64,000 nt of DNA from a bacterium (GCA_021795235.1 JAJYPP010000004.1:1-64000); one strand, 5' to 3'; positions 42,365 to 51,555 are shown, counted from the first letter of the stretch. The notes: generated by a model not told the origin, from the sequence alone. Program-made: numbers and translations.

Positions 42365-44713
42365 CTACCCGGCCAGGGGGCCCAACAGCTCCACGAGGCG
42401 CGCCGGAGGTAGGTGCTGCTCGGTGATCCGGACCCCAAGTGGCGCCAAGGCATCCGCGATGGCGTTGCAGAGAGTGGGCGGGGCGACGATCATCCCGCCC
42501 TCCCCGACGCCGCGAAAGTTGACGTGGTCGTCCGTGGGGATGCTCTGCAGGTGCTCGATCTCAATCTTCGGCACATCCGTCGCGGTCGGAAGGAGGTAGT
42601 CCATCAGCGTCGAGGAGAGATACTGGCCCGAATCATCGTAGGCGGAGCGCTCCAACAGCACCGCTCCCAAGCCCTGGGCAACGCCTCCCCTGATCTGTCC
42701 CTCCACCACCGCCGGATTGATCACATCCCCGCAATCCTCCACCACCAGGTAGCGCAGCACCTTGACCAGCCCGGTGGCGGGATCCACCTCGACCACACAG
42801 CAGTGGGTGCCGCCCGACCACCCGCCCTGCCCGCCGTCGAAGGTGCAGCTGACCTGGAGGTCCCTGTCGATCCCCGGCGGCAGGCCGGTGCCGTCCTCGG
42901 CCGCCTGGGCCACCTGTGCCAGTGGCAGGGAAGCCCCGGGCCCCACCACCTCCCCGTGGCGGATCTCAAGCTCGGTGGGACTCAGATCGATCAACTGGGC
43001 CGCCACCTCCACGATCTTCCGCCTGAGCTCTGCGGCCGCGTGCCAGGTGGCTCCACCCGCCATGGTCGCGAAGCGGCTGCCACCGGTCCCGAAGCCCGGG
43101 GGCACCTGGTCGGTGTCACCGACCACCACTCGCACCGCCTCGAAATCCACCCCCAACTGGTCCGCCGCGACCTGTGCCAGGGTGGTCTGATGGCTCTGCC
43201 CGTGGGGCATCTGGGCGGTGAAGACCGAGACGGTGCCGTCTAGCTCCAGCCGCATCCTGACCCGCTCCGACCCCGCCTCGCCGCGCCCCTCCTCGGGACG
43301 GGGCCCGGGAGCGGGCTCGATGTAGGTGGCCAGGCCCAAGCCCAGATAGCGGCCCTGGAGCCGGGCCTCGGTCTGGGTGCGGCGGAACTCCGGCCAGTCG
43401 ACCAGGGTTTGGATGCGCAGCAGCGACTCCCTGGCCGTCAGCCCGGCCAGACTCGGCCCCGTCACCATCCGCGCCGGCTCCTGGCCCCGGACGGCGACAT
43501 TGCGCAGCCGGACCTCCAGTGGGTCCAGGCCCAGCTCGGCTGCGATGATGTCGATCATCCGCTCGCGGACGAAGGTCTCCGACGCCCAGGGCCCCCGGTA
43601 GGCAACGTAGCTCGCCTTGTTGGTCACGATCCCGGAAGCGGTGAACGAGAGCGCCTCCATCCGGTAGGGGCCGGGGATCATCTCTCGAATGGTCGAGACC
43701 ACCAGCGGAGCAAACCCCGGATAGGCTCCGGAGTCGATCACCATCCCCACCCGAAGCCCGAGGATGTCGCCCTGGGTCGTGACCGCGGCCTCCACCTGGA
43801 AGGATTCCTCGCGAGCCTGACCCGAGACGGTCAGGTTCTCGCTACGGTCCTCGATCCACTGCACCGGGCAGCCCAGTACCCGGCTGGCAGCGCAGCAGGC
43901 GACCTCCTCCCGGCTCGCCCCGAACTTGAGCCCGAACGACCCTCCGATGTCCGCGGCGAGCACCCGCACCTTCTCCAACGGCATCTGCAGTTGGGCGGCG
44001 ATCACCGCCCTGGTGGTGTTGACACCCTGGGTGGCAGCGTGGACCAGGAGCGTTCCAGTCGCCTGGTCGAAGCTGGCCAGGATCGCCCTTCCCTCCATGG
44101 GAACGTTCTGGTGGCGGTGTTGGGAGATCTTGGCGGTCACGATCCGGTCTGCCCGCGCGAAGACCTGTTCGAAATCTCCCACCACCTCTCGGTCGGGCCC
44201 GAAGAGGAGGTTGCTGCCCAGATCCTCGAAGATCGGAGGCCGACTGGGATCGAGGGCCTGCTCCGCGGTCATCACCGCCGCCAGCTCCTCGTACTCCACC
44301 TCGATCAGCTCGCAGGCATCCTCGGCCAGGGCTCGGCTCCGAGCGACCACCACGGCGACGGGGTCCCCCATCAGCCGAACCTTGTCGGTCGCCAGGAGGC
44401 TGAAGCTGGGCAGGCCCGAGGAACCTGCGCCCAACTGTTCCATCATGCCTCCCTGCACGGTCGCCAGCCGGGCCATGTCATGGCCGTCGAAGACCGCCAC
44501 CACGCCGGGGGCCGAGCGAGCCGCCCGGGTCTCCACGCCGAGCACCCTGGCGTGGGCCAGGGGGCTGCGGTGGAAGGCGGCGAAGAGCATGCCGGGCAGG
44601 TGGACGTCGGCGACGAACTGGCCCCGCCCGGTGAGCAGGCGCCCGTCCTCGGTGCGCCGGACCGAGTGGCCCGTGTACCGCTCCCCCGGGCGTGCAGGAG
44701 ATGCGGTGGTCAT
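42365..44713 (-). CDS. Molybdenum hydroxylase large subunit (CoxL/XdhA-like)
   Basis: The 782-aa molybdopterin-binding subunit of an xanthine oxidase-family enzyme. Motifs include GQFVADVHLPGMLFAAFHRS (N-terminus), DIGGSFGLKFGASREEVACC, QMPHGQSHQTTLAQVAADQL, GGSRFATMAGGATWHAA and the catalytic Glu in FRGVGEGGMIVAPP near the C-terminus. The active-site loop reads VAYRGPWASETFVRERMIDI. It lacks the AYxCSFR of form I CO dehydrogenase and is not the AYRGAGR of form II, so the substrate is more likely an aldehyde, purine or N-heterocycle. ATG 44713 overlaps the small-subunit stop (ATGA) and has GGAGGAGG upstream. Confidence 0.9.
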   Translation of the reverse strand: MTTASPARPGERYTGHSVRRTEDGRLLTGRGQFVADVHLPGMLFAAFHRSPLAHARVLGVETRAARSAPGVVAVFDGHDMARLATVQGGMMEQLGAGSSGLPSFSLLATDKVRLMGDPVAVVVARSRALAEDACELIEVEYEELAAVMTAEQALDPSRPPIFEDLGSNLLFGPDREVVGDFEQVFARADRIVTAKISQHRHQNVPMEGRAILASFDQATGTLLVHAATQGVNTTRAVIAAQLQMPLEKVRVLAADIGGSFGLKFGASREEVACCAASRVLGCPVQWIEDRSENLTVSGQAREESFQVEAAVTTQGDILGLRVGMVIDSGAYPGFAPLVVSTIREMIPGPYRMEALSFTASGIVTNKASYVAYRGPWASETFVRERMIDIIAAELGLDPLEVRLRNVAVRGQEPARMVTGPSLAGLTARESLLRIQTLVDWPEFRRTQTEARLQGRYLGLGLATYIEPAPGPRPEEGRGEAGSERVRMRLELDGTVSVFTAQMPHGQSHQTTLAQVAADQLGVDFEAVRVVVGDTDQVPPGFGTGGSRFATMAGGATWHAAAELRRKIVEVAAQLIDLSPTELEIRHGEVVGPGASLPLAQVAQAAEDGTGLPPGIDRDLQVSCTFDGGQGGWSGGTHCCVVEVDPATGLVKVLRYLVVEDCGDVINPAVVEGQIRGGVAQGLGAVLLERSAYDDSGQYLSSTLMDYLLPTATDVPKIEIEHLQSIPTDDHVNFRGVGEGGMIVAPPTLCNAIADALAPLGVRITEQHLPPARLVELLGPLAG

Positions 44714-45246
44714 GAAGGACCTCCTCCGGTTGCCCGATCGCCGAGGGCCCGGTTGCTGGCCGCAGCCGCGAGCACCCCTTTGACAATGCTCTGGTAGCCG
44801 GTGCAGCGGCAGAGGTTGCCGGCCAGCGCCTCCCGCACCTGCTCCTCGCTGGGGTCTGGGTTGTCGCGCAGGAGAGCGGATGCCTGGATCAGGAATCCGG
44901 GGGTGCAGAACCCGCACTGGAAGCTGTGGTTGTCCCACATCGCCTGCTGCAGCGAGGAGAGTCGGTCGGGGGTCCCCAGCCCCTCCACGGTCTGAACCTC
45001 GGCGCCATCCGCCTGCACCGCCAGGATCAGGCAGGAACGGGCCGGCTCCTTGTCCACCAGCACCGTGCAGGCGCCGCAGACCCCGTGCTCACAGCCGAGG
45101 TGGGTGCCGGTCAGGCCCATCTGGTCCCTCAGGAGGTCGGCCAGGGTGCAGCGGGCCTCCACCGTCGCTGTCCGCCATTGGCCATTGACCAGCAGGCGGA
45201 TCGGGAGCAGAGTGTCGGCGGAGATGCCGTCCATGGGCGCGCTCAC
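44710..45246 (-). CDS. Molybdenum hydroxylase [2Fe-2S] small subunit (CoxS-like)
   Basis: A 178-aa electron-transfer subunit with two [2Fe-2S] clusters. The plant-ferredoxin-type cysteines are in GTHLGCEHGVCGACTVLVD and the following LILAV region. The second cluster uses FQCGFCTPGFLIQ and GNLCRCTGYQSIV. It passes electrons from the molybdenum centre to the FAD subunit. The start overlaps the FAD-subunit stop by 4 nt and the stop overlaps the large-subunit start, so the order on the transcript is M-S-L. Confidence 0.92.
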   Translation of the reverse strand: MSAPMDGISADTLLPIRLLVNGQWRTATVEARCTLADLLRDQMGLTGTHLGCEHGVCGACTVLVDKEPARSCLILAVQADGAEVQTVEGLGTPDRLSSLQQAMWDNHSFQCGFCTPGFLIQASALLRDNPDPSEEQVREALAGNLCRCTGYQSIVKGVLAAAASNRALGDRATGGGPS

Positions 45247-46175
45247 GGGCTCAGACCGCCGCCATCGATGGGGCCAACCCCGGCCCTGGCGCTCGCCTCC
45301 TCGAGCGCCCTGGGCACCAGGACGGAGACCAGCTGGCGGCGGTACCCAGCTGTCCCGTGCAGGTCGGATGGGGGCCGGACGACAGCCGCCAGCTGCTGAG
45401 CCACCGCCCGGAACAGCTTCGGGGTGGGCTCCTCCCCCACCATCCCGAGCTCGGTCCCGCTCCCGGGGACGGGCCGGTCCGACACCCCGGTGAGAGCGAC
45501 ACGGCAGCCCTTGATCCGGCCACGCTCAAGCTCGACGGTGGCCGCCACCCCGACCAGCGCGAAGTCCCCGTGCCGGCGAGCGACCTCCTGGAAGGAGAAC
45601 CCACCGGACGAGCTGGGGATCCTGATCTCAGTCAGGATCTCATCGGAAGCCAGTGCGGTGGTGTACGGCCCCAGGAAGAAGTCCAGGGCGGCGATGGTAC
45701 GCTCGCCGCGCCCTTTGCTCTGCGCCACCAGCTCCGCCTGCAGTGCGAGTGCCACCGCAGGCAGCTCGGCCGCGGGGTCGGCGTGGGCCAGGCTGCCGCC
45801 GACCGTTCCCCGGCTGCGAATGGCGGAATGGCCGATGAACCGCAGCGCCGCCCCCAGCAGCGGCCACCCCCGGGCCACCAGCGCCGAGCGTTCGGCCTGG
45901 AGCTCCCGGGTCATCGAGCCCAGCACCAGCCAGCCCTCCCGCTCCTGGACCTCCGCCAGGCTGGCGATTCTGCCCAAGTCGACCAGCACTCCGGGGCGGG
46001 CCAGGCGCAGCGCCAAGAGGGGGATCAGGCTCTGCCCCCCGGCCAGGACCCTGGCATCCTCCCCAAGCTCGGCCAGGTGATCGAGGGCGTCCGCCAGGCG
46101 CAGGGGTGCGAGATACGCGAATGGTGCTGACTTCAGAGCATGCGCAGCATAGCTGGCGATCTGGTTGGGCGGCAA
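45243..46175 (-). CDS. Molybdenum hydroxylase FAD-binding subunit (CoxM-like)
   Basis: The ~300-aa flavin subunit, with FAD-binding segments AGGQSLIPLLALRLARPGVL, SAIRSRGTVGGSLAHADPAAEL and the C-terminal CO_deh_flav_C-type domain (SFQEVARRHGDFALVGVAAT). The start is uncertain. Homologues usually begin close to the K-x-A-P-F-x-Y segment, here at ~46133. The only standard in-frame start before it is TTG 46175, with no ribosome site, and a CTG sits at 46136 just before the Lys codon. It is the first gene of the M-S-L operon. Confidence 0.88.
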   Translation of the reverse strand: MPPNQIASYAAHALKSAPFAYLAPLRLADALDHLAELGEDARVLAGGQSLIPLLALRLARPGVLVDLGRIASLAEVQEREGWLVLGSMTRELQAERSALVARGWPLLGAALRFIGHSAIRSRGTVGGSLAHADPAAELPAVALALQAELVAQSKGRGERTIAALDFFLGPYTTALASDEILTEIRIPSSSGGFSFQEVARRHGDFALVGVAATVELERGRIKGCRVALTGVSDRPVPGSGTELGMVGEEPTPKLFRAVAQQLAAVVRPPSDLHGTAGYRRQLVSVLVPRALEEASARAGVGPIDGGGLSP

Positions 46176-46559
46176 GGCCCATGGCCCGACCGCTGGCGCG
46201 GGCGGCCGACACGGCCCACACCGCCGCGACGGTCCTCAGTCTCACCACGGTATTAGCAGATTCGACCCGGCCGCTGCCGTCCTCCCCGCGCACGCGCCTC
46301 CCCTGCGCCCAGCCAGGTAGTGGTCTGGTTCGAGTGGACGGTCGGAGCGACCGGCTGGCATCTGCTCCGCCGAGAGACATCTCGCCGTTGTTCTCCTCAG
46401 CCGCAGATGAGTACCGCCGGGGCAGGGTCCCGTGGACTTGGTGCGGCGCGGCACTTCCTTCCCGCGGTCGGGGTTGGGTCTGCCCGCTGACGCTCACGCA
46501 GCTCCCGCCGATGTCGGTGGTCACCCGGTAGCCGTCAGGCGGCACGTACCTCGCGGCGA
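46176..46559. other. Intergenic stretch before the molybdenum hydroxylase operon
   Basis: Between the WYL-regulator stop (46560) and the flavin-subunit start, 384 bp contain no gene I can support. Both flanking genes read leftward, so the operon promoter should lie here. The AT-richer patch around 46245-46265 (ACGGTATTAGCAGATTCGA) is the most promoter-like piece. Confidence 0.45.
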
Positions 46560-47525
46560 TCAGTCCCCACCGTTGGCGGCGATGAGCCGCCTGCCCAGCG
46601 TCAGCAAGTGCTCCCGCAGCTCGGCCGGCTCCTGGACAAAGAAGGGAAGCCCCAGGTCGATCAGAAAGGCGGCCGCCCAATCCAACCGGCGGGCGCCGAA
46701 GGTGAGCCGGGTCCGCACCCCCGTCTCAGCCTCCGCTGGCTCCACCATGGAAGCACTCGCTGGGACCAACCTGGACACCTCGTCGGCGGGGGCAGCCACC
46801 TCAACCACCACGCGGTACCGGTAGGGCGCGACGGTCACCGCCTGCGCCACCAGGCGGGCGGGGTCGGCCAACTCCCGGGGAAAGAAAGTCTGGCCGGTTC
46901 GCTCCAGGTCGCACATGCGGTCGACGCGGAAGGTTCGCCAGTCCGACCGTTCCAGATCATGGGCCACCAGGTACCAGTTCTGTTCGGTCGCGACCAGCCG
47001 GTAGGGCTCCACCTGGCGCCCGCCGCCGCGGCCGTCGCCGGTCTGGTAACGGAACCGCACCTTCTCCCGGACGTGGCAGCACTCCGCCAGGACCACCAGC
47101 CGCTCGGTCGGGACCGTGGGTCGGGAATGGTCGATGGAGAGCGTGGTAGCTCGCAGAGTCGTCACCTGGCGCCGCAGGCGAGCTGGCAGCAGGCGGTCGA
47201 GCTTGGCCAAGGAGGTGAGAGCCGCCGCCTCGCTCCGCGCCAGTCCGGTCGGCGCTGGAGCCGCCAGAGCGAGCGCCACCGCCATCGTCTCGGCGTCGTC
47301 CAGGGGGAGCGGCGGTAGCGACCCGGGGCTCCCCAGGCGGTATCCTCCGCCGCTTGCTCCCGGCGCCGCGGTGATGGCGTACCCCAGCGAGCGGAGCCGC
47401 TCCACATCGCGGCGCAGGGTGCGCTCGGTTACTCCTAGATCTCCGGCCAGCTGCCGGCCGGGAAGTCCGGGCCGCCTCTGCAGGAGACCGAGCAGACGGA
47501 GCAGGCGCACTGCGGCGTCGGACAT
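46560..47525 (-). CDS. WYL-domain transcriptional regulator (DeoR/YafY type)
   Basis: A 321-aa regulator with an N-terminal HTH_11-type helix-turn-helix (GRQLAGDLGVTERTLRRDVE) and a middle WYL domain (RFRYQTGDGRGGGRQVEPYR then LVATEQNWYLVAHDLERSDW; the WYL motif reads WYLVAHD). A C-terminal WCX-like extension has PYRYRVVVEVAAPADEVSRL. ATG 47525 was chosen because an upstream in-frame start would overlap the palindromic operator at 47540-47568. It is divergent from the hydrolase-DinB fusion, with only 88 bp between starts, and most likely controls that gene and itself. Confidence 0.88.
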   Translation of the reverse strand: MSDAAVRLLRLLGLLQRRPGLPGRQLAGDLGVTERTLRRDVERLRSLGYAITAAPGASGGGYRLGSPGSLPPLPLDDAETMAVALALAAPAPTGLARSEAAALTSLAKLDRLLPARLRRQVTTLRATTLSIDHSRPTVPTERLVVLAECCHVREKVRFRYQTGDGRGGGRQVEPYRLVATEQNWYLVAHDLERSDWRTFRVDRMCDLERTGQTFFPRELADPARLVAQAVTVAPYRYRVVVEVAAPADEVSRLVPASASMVEPAEAETGVRTRLTFGARRLDWAAAFLIDLGLPFFVQEPAELREHLLTLGRRLIAANGGD

Positions 47526-47539
47526 GAGCCCATCATGGA

Positions 47540-47568
47540 CCGATGCGGACATCAGGTGTCCGCATCGG
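47540..47568. promoter_or_regulatory. Perfect 12-bp inverted-repeat operator between the WYL regulator and hydrolase-DinB gene
   Basis: CCGATGCGGACA (47540-47551) and its exact complement TGTCCGCATCGG (47557-47568) flank a 5-nt spacer. It is centred in the 88-bp divergent intergenic region. The length and symmetry are typical of a dimer-binding site. The WYL regulator at 46560-47525 is the obvious candidate to bind it. Confidence 0.65.
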
Positions 47569-47613
47569 CACCTAGCATGGTCGGCCTACGCCAGCCGAAG
47601 CAGGAGACCAGCC

Positions 47614-48699
47614 ATGACCGACGTGATCCTGTTCCACCACGCCCAGGGCCTCACCGCGGGGGTGCGCCAGTTCGCCGAGGAGCTACGCGCCGCCGGCCAT
47701 CGCGTGACCGCACCTGACCTCTACGAGGGGCACACATTCCCAACCATTCCCGAGGGGGTCGCCTATGCCCGGGAGATCGGCTTCGACACCATCCTCGAGC
47801 GCGGCCGGCAGGCGGTCCAGGGGCTTCCCGAGAAGCTCGTCTATGCCGGCTTCTCGCTTGGGGTCATGCCGGCACAGATGTTGGCCCAGACCAGACCAGG
47901 GGCCAACGGAGCTCTCCTATTCCACGGATGCCTGCCTGTATCCGAGTTCGGTGACGGAGCGTGGCCCGCGGGAGTGCCGGTCCAGATCCACGCCATGGAG
48001 CGGGACCCCTATTTCGTTGACGACGGTGACCAGGATGCTGCCCGCGAGCTCGTCGCCAAGGTCCACGGAGCTCAGCTCTTCCTCTACCCCGGGGACCTGC
48101 ACCTCTTTACTGACAGCAGTCTGCCCGCCTACGAAGGGGGAGCGGCCCGGCTCCTCCTCCAACGGGTGCTGGCATTCCTCGCCCTGGTCGGTCGAACCGA
48201 GCCTGAGCCGCAAGGCGGGGACCTGGAGATGCTGGAACAGGTCCTCGACCTCCAGCGGCAGACGGTGCTGGCGAAAGCTGCAGGGCTGGACCGGGACGCG
48301 ATGGCCCGGCGCCTGCCGAGCTCAAGCCTGAGCCTGGGCGGCATCCTCTATCACCTGGCCCTGGTGGAGGAGAGCTGGATGGAGGTTCGGTTCTGCGGAC
48401 GGGACCTGCCCGAGCCCTGGTCCGAGGTGGACTTTGACGCCGATCCGGAGTGGGAGTTCCGTACCGGGGCCGAGCTGGACCCCGAGGCGGTTCGCCAACG
48501 CTACCGCGTGGCCTGCGAGCGAAGTCGCGAGGTGGTGGCCCAAGCCGGCGGCCCAGGCCAGCTCTCCGCCAAGCCCCACTGGGAAGGCCACCTCTTTTCG
48601 CTACGCTGGGTTCTGCTCCATCTCATAGAGGAGACGGCCCGGCACATAGGTCACGCCGACCTGCTTCGCGAGGCCATCGATGGCAGCGTCGGAGAATAG
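47614..48699 (+). CDS. Dienelactone hydrolase-like / DinB-DUF664 fusion protein
   Basis: The 361-aa protein joins two domains. Residues 1-~195 form an alpha/beta hydrolase of the dienelactone hydrolase type: TDVILFHHAQGLTAGVRQFA, nucleophile elbow VYAGFSLGVMPAQML (Ser in place of the usual Cys), IHAMERDPYFVDDGDQDA, and a His in YPGDLHLFTDSSLPAY. Residues ~205-361 form a DinB/DUF664 four-helix domain: SLGGILYHLALVEESWMEVR (metal His) and LHLIEETARHIGHADLLRE (two metal His). DinB-like domains often bind mycothiol or bacillithiol, or other thiols. ATG 47614 follows AGGAGA. It is divergent from the WYL regulator. Its substrate is unknown. Confidence 0.82.
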   Translation: MTDVILFHHAQGLTAGVRQFAEELRAAGHRVTAPDLYEGHTFPTIPEGVAYAREIGFDTILERGRQAVQGLPEKLVYAGFSLGVMPAQMLAQTRPGANGALLFHGCLPVSEFGDGAWPAGVPVQIHAMERDPYFVDDGDQDAARELVAKVHGAQLFLYPGDLHLFTDSSLPAYEGGAARLLLQRVLAFLALVGRTEPEPQGGDLEMLEQVLDLQRQTVLAKAAGLDRDAMARRLPSSSLSLGGILYHLALVEESWMEVRFCGRDLPEPWSEVDFDADPEWEFRTGAELDPEAVRQRYRVACERSREVVAQAGGPGQLSAKPHWEGHLFSLRWVLLHLIEETARHIGHADLLREAIDGSVGE

Positions 48700-49058
48700 G
48701 CGGCGCTGGCCGGAATCAATCGGCGTTCGGGGAGGTAGAGGCTGGCAGGCCAGGCGCCATCCGCACGCGGACCGGGACCGCTCCCGACGGCTTCTGGACG
48801 ATCGCTCGGTACAGGTCGGCGGCGCGGGCCAACCCCGGTTTCGCCAATCCATGAACGGTATGGCGACGGTCATGAGGTTGCAACCGCCTTCGAAGCAGGC
48901 CCTACCTACCGTGCGGCCAGCAGGAGTGGGGCCGGTCAAGAAACCCGACCACGGTAGGAATCGGAACCAGGCGCGGGCGCCACCCACCTGCCCAATTCGG
49001 ATCCAGCCCACCGGGTCTGGCGACGGCAGCCCGGCCGGCGCCCCGCTGAATATCTCCT
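48700..49058. other. Intergenic stretch without a recognised gene
   Basis: The tail-to-tail gap between the fusion gene and the HAD phosphatase has no gene I can support. Frames across it have Arg/Gly/Pro-rich composition. An imperfect dyad (GGCGCTGGCC near 48702 and GGCCAGGCGCC near 48750) could be part of a terminator. Confidence 0.4.
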
Positions 49059-49877
49059 TCAGCTCCGGAGGGGATCGAGGATGAAGTGCTCCACGGCCTT
49101 GGCGAAGCCCTCCTCCGCGTTGGAGTCGGTGACCTGGTGAGCCGCCTGCTTGACCTCGTCATCGGCCTGACCCATGGCAATGCTGAGGCCCGAATCGGCG
49201 AACATCAGAATGTCGTTGGGCATATCTCCGATGGTGGCTATCTCCTCCTTCTGGATCCCATAGCGGAGGGCCAGATATGAGACCACCTCCCCTTTGTTGG
49301 CCAAGGGATGAGTGAGGTCCAGGTAGTACGGCTGGGACAAAGCGGCCGAGACATGCTCTCCGAACCTCTCGTGGGCAGCCCTGGCAGCCGCCTCGACCGC
49401 CTGGTGGTCGTCGCTAACTCCCACAATCTTGGCGACGTGTTTGGCAAGGCCCTCGTACGAGGTGACCACCTTGGGCTCGAACTCGACGGTATTCGCCTCT
49501 CGGTCGACGTGGGAGCCGCGCCGGACCTGCACGTACCAATCCGCACCCCGGTAGAGCCATGTGGCCTCCAGCGTGTCGCCCAGCCAGGAGACTATCGGAG
49601 TCACCAGGTCTTCGGGAATCACCTTCTGGTCCAGGACTTTGAGCTCAGAGTCCACGATGAGGCCACCGTTGAATGCCGCCATTGGGGTCTCCAACTGCAG
49701 TGGCTCGATCAGCATGCTCATTCCCCGGGGTGGGCGTCCACTGGTGATGGCGAAGCGGACCCCCGCCTCCTTCAACCTGGCAACGGCGGCAACCGCGCGC
49801 TCGGTGAGGACCTTGTCAGGGGTTACCAGCGTCCCGTCGACATCGGCCAGTAGCAGCTTGACCGATGGGGCACTCAC
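49059..49877 (-). CDS. Cof-type HAD-family hydrolase
   Basis: A 272-aa cytosolic phosphatase of the Cof/HAD-IIB group acting on sugar or nucleotide phosphates. Motif I is LLLADVDGTLVTPDK (nucleophile and acid Asp), motif II FAITSGRPPRG, motif III Lys near LANKGEVVSYLA, and motif IV IATIGDMPNDILMFADSG. These four are in canonical order with the C2B cap between II and III. GTG 49877 starts the frame, preceded by a G-rich site. No partner is evident nearby. Confidence 0.88.
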   Translation of the reverse strand: MSAPSVKLLLADVDGTLVTPDKVLTERAVAAVARLKEAGVRFAITSGRPPRGMSMLIEPLQLETPMAAFNGGLIVDSELKVLDQKVIPEDLVTPIVSWLGDTLEATWLYRGADWYVQVRRGSHVDREANTVEFEPKVVTSYEGLAKHVAKIVGVSDDHQAVEAAARAAHERFGEHVSAALSQPYYLDLTHPLANKGEVVSYLALRYGIQKEEIATIGDMPNDILMFADSGLSIAMGQADDEVKQAAHQVTDSNAEEGFAKAVEHFILDPLRS

Positions 49878-50313
49878 CGCACCCCGCCGGCGCGCCCGCG
49901 CCGAGCGCGCCCCGAGCCCACCGGCGGCCCAATCTGAGGATCGCGAAACACCACTTGGGCCTCCCTTGTTTCACGCAGTTTACCGGGCTCTGACAGCCGC
50001 CCTGGGGCCGCTCGTGGAATTGGTACCCCGGGGCGGTCGTGTGACCGCACCAGCAAACGGTCAGGGGGCTGGCGACGGACCGATTGGCGGGGCGCTGGGT
50101 CTTGAGTGGCCCGGGGTGCCATTGACCTCCCAATCTCGACAGGCACAGCGTCCGCGCCCGCGAGCAGCCGAGTGGGCCACCTGGCAGCGGAGAGAGGCCC
50201 ACGTTCGTGGCCCGACGCCTGACTTTGCCCAGCTGTCGCCGCTGGTGGCTTGCCTGGGACTGACCGTGAACCGCTGGCGACCGGCCCTGTACTGGGCACG
50301 CCATGGCTCGGGG
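49878..50313. other. Intergenic stretch without a recognised gene
   Basis: Upstream of the HAD gene and downstream of the CoA-transferase, 436 bp contain only low-quality open frames. It should hold the promoter for the leftward HAD gene. I see no repeat or RNA structure worth naming. Confidence 0.45.
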
Positions 50314-51555
50314 TCATCGGGGGTCACCCTTCGACGGGGGCATCAATGCCGCGACCTGGGAGGCATCGTAGCCCAGGATGTCGTGAAGCACCTCGGCGGT
50401 ATGCTGCCCGAGGGTCGGCGGCGGCATGCGGACGGGGCTGGAGGCGCCGTCCAGTTTCCACGGCGCTCCCACCTGGCTGATCACCCCAGCGGTGGGATGG
50501 TCGATGTCGACGCGCATCGCGCGATCCGCTGCCAACGGGCTAGCGAACGCCTCCTCGATATCGAAAATCGGACCGGCCGGGATCCCAAACGCCTCAAGCC
50601 GTTCCAGCCACTCCTGTCGGGTCCGGCTCCTAAAGCGACGCTGCACCTCGGGAATCAGCTCCTGCAGAGCCGCTTGGCGCAGTGCGTTGGTCTCGAAGCG
50701 CGAATCCGTGGCCAGCTCCGGCGCGTCCAGAGCCTCGCAGAAGCGCTGGAACTGGGCATCCAAACCCACGGCGACGTTGACGTACCCGTCGGCGGCCTCG
50801 AAGGTGCCATATGGCGCGATCGTCGCATGGCTGTTGCCGATCCTGGAAGGCGACTCGCCGGTCGCGAACAGGCGCCCAGCCTGGTACGTGAGCAGCGCCA
50901 AGAGCGAGTCGTTGAGGGCGACGTCAATGGCCCGGCCAACGCCGGTCCGCGCGCGCTCGACCAGCGCTGCAAGGATCGCGTGGGCGGCAAACATGCCAGC
51001 CGTAATGTCTCCCACCGGCACCCCCACCTTGGTTGGTGGTCCGTCCGATGACCCGGTCAGGCTCATGAGCCCGGATGTGCCTTGGGCGATCTGGTCGTAC
51101 CCCGCCAGAGTGGGCCGATTCTGGCCGAACCCGCTTATCGAAGCATAGATCAGCTCCGGCCGCATGCCGCGCAGGGTCTGGACGTCGAGCTTCAGCCGTG
51201 CCGCCGTCCCGGGCCTGAAGTTCTCGACCACCACGTCAGATGCCAGCGCCAGGACGGTGGCGGCAGCCCGGCCCGCCTCAGTCTTCAGGTCAAGGCTAAT
51301 GCTCCGCTTGTTGCGGTTCACGGAGAGAAAGTAGGATGACTCGCCGTTAAGAAACGGGGGCCCCCATAGCCGCGCATGGTCCCCGAGCCCGGGCGGCTCC
51401 ACCTTGATCACGTCAGCCCCGAGGTCCGCCAACAGCATCGTGCAGTAAGGACCCGACAGCGCGTGGGTAAAGTCGAGCACCCGCAATCCGCCCAACGGCA
51501 GGGGCGGCGTAGGGTTAGCCCGGACGTCAGGCGCTGACAGGCTGCCCACCTTCAT
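50314..51555 (-). CDS. Class III CoA-transferase (CaiB/BaiF family)
   Basis: About 413 aa. It shows [71 protein letters not shown] and the catalytic Asp in VGVPVGDITAGMFAAHAILA. It lacks the SGGGQPGW-type loop of the Frc-like protein at 21402, so it should have a different acyl specificity. ATG 51555 lies within the end of the carboxyltransferase gene (29-nt overlap); an upstream in-frame start reaches 51600. It is third in a leftward unit after the FadR-type regulator and AccDA, suggesting CoA activation of a carboxylic acid. Confidence 0.85.
   Translation of the reverse strand: MKVGSLSAPDVRANPTPPLPLGGLRVLDFTHALSGPYCTMLLADLGADVIKVEPPGLGDHARLWGPPFLNGESSYFLSVNRNKRSISLDLKTEAGRAAATVLALASDVVVENFRPGTAARLKLDVQTLRGMRPELIYASISGFGQNRPTLAGYDQIAQGTSGLMSLTGSSDGPPTKVGVPVGDITAGMFAAHAILAALVERARTGVGRAIDVALNDSLLALLTYQAGRLFATGESPSRIGNSHATIAPYGTFEAADGYVNVAVGLDAQFQRFCEALDAPELATDSRFETNALRQAALQELIPEVQRRFRSRTRQEWLERLEAFGIPAGPIFDIEEAFASPLAADRAMRVDIDHPTAGVISQVGAPWKLDGASSPVRMPPPTLGQHTAEVLHDILGYDASQVAALMPPSKGDPR

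Noticed and set aside
42365-46175. Aerobic CO dehydrogenase operon
   Set aside because: The large-subunit loop is AYRGPW, so the CO dehydrogenase signature is missing.
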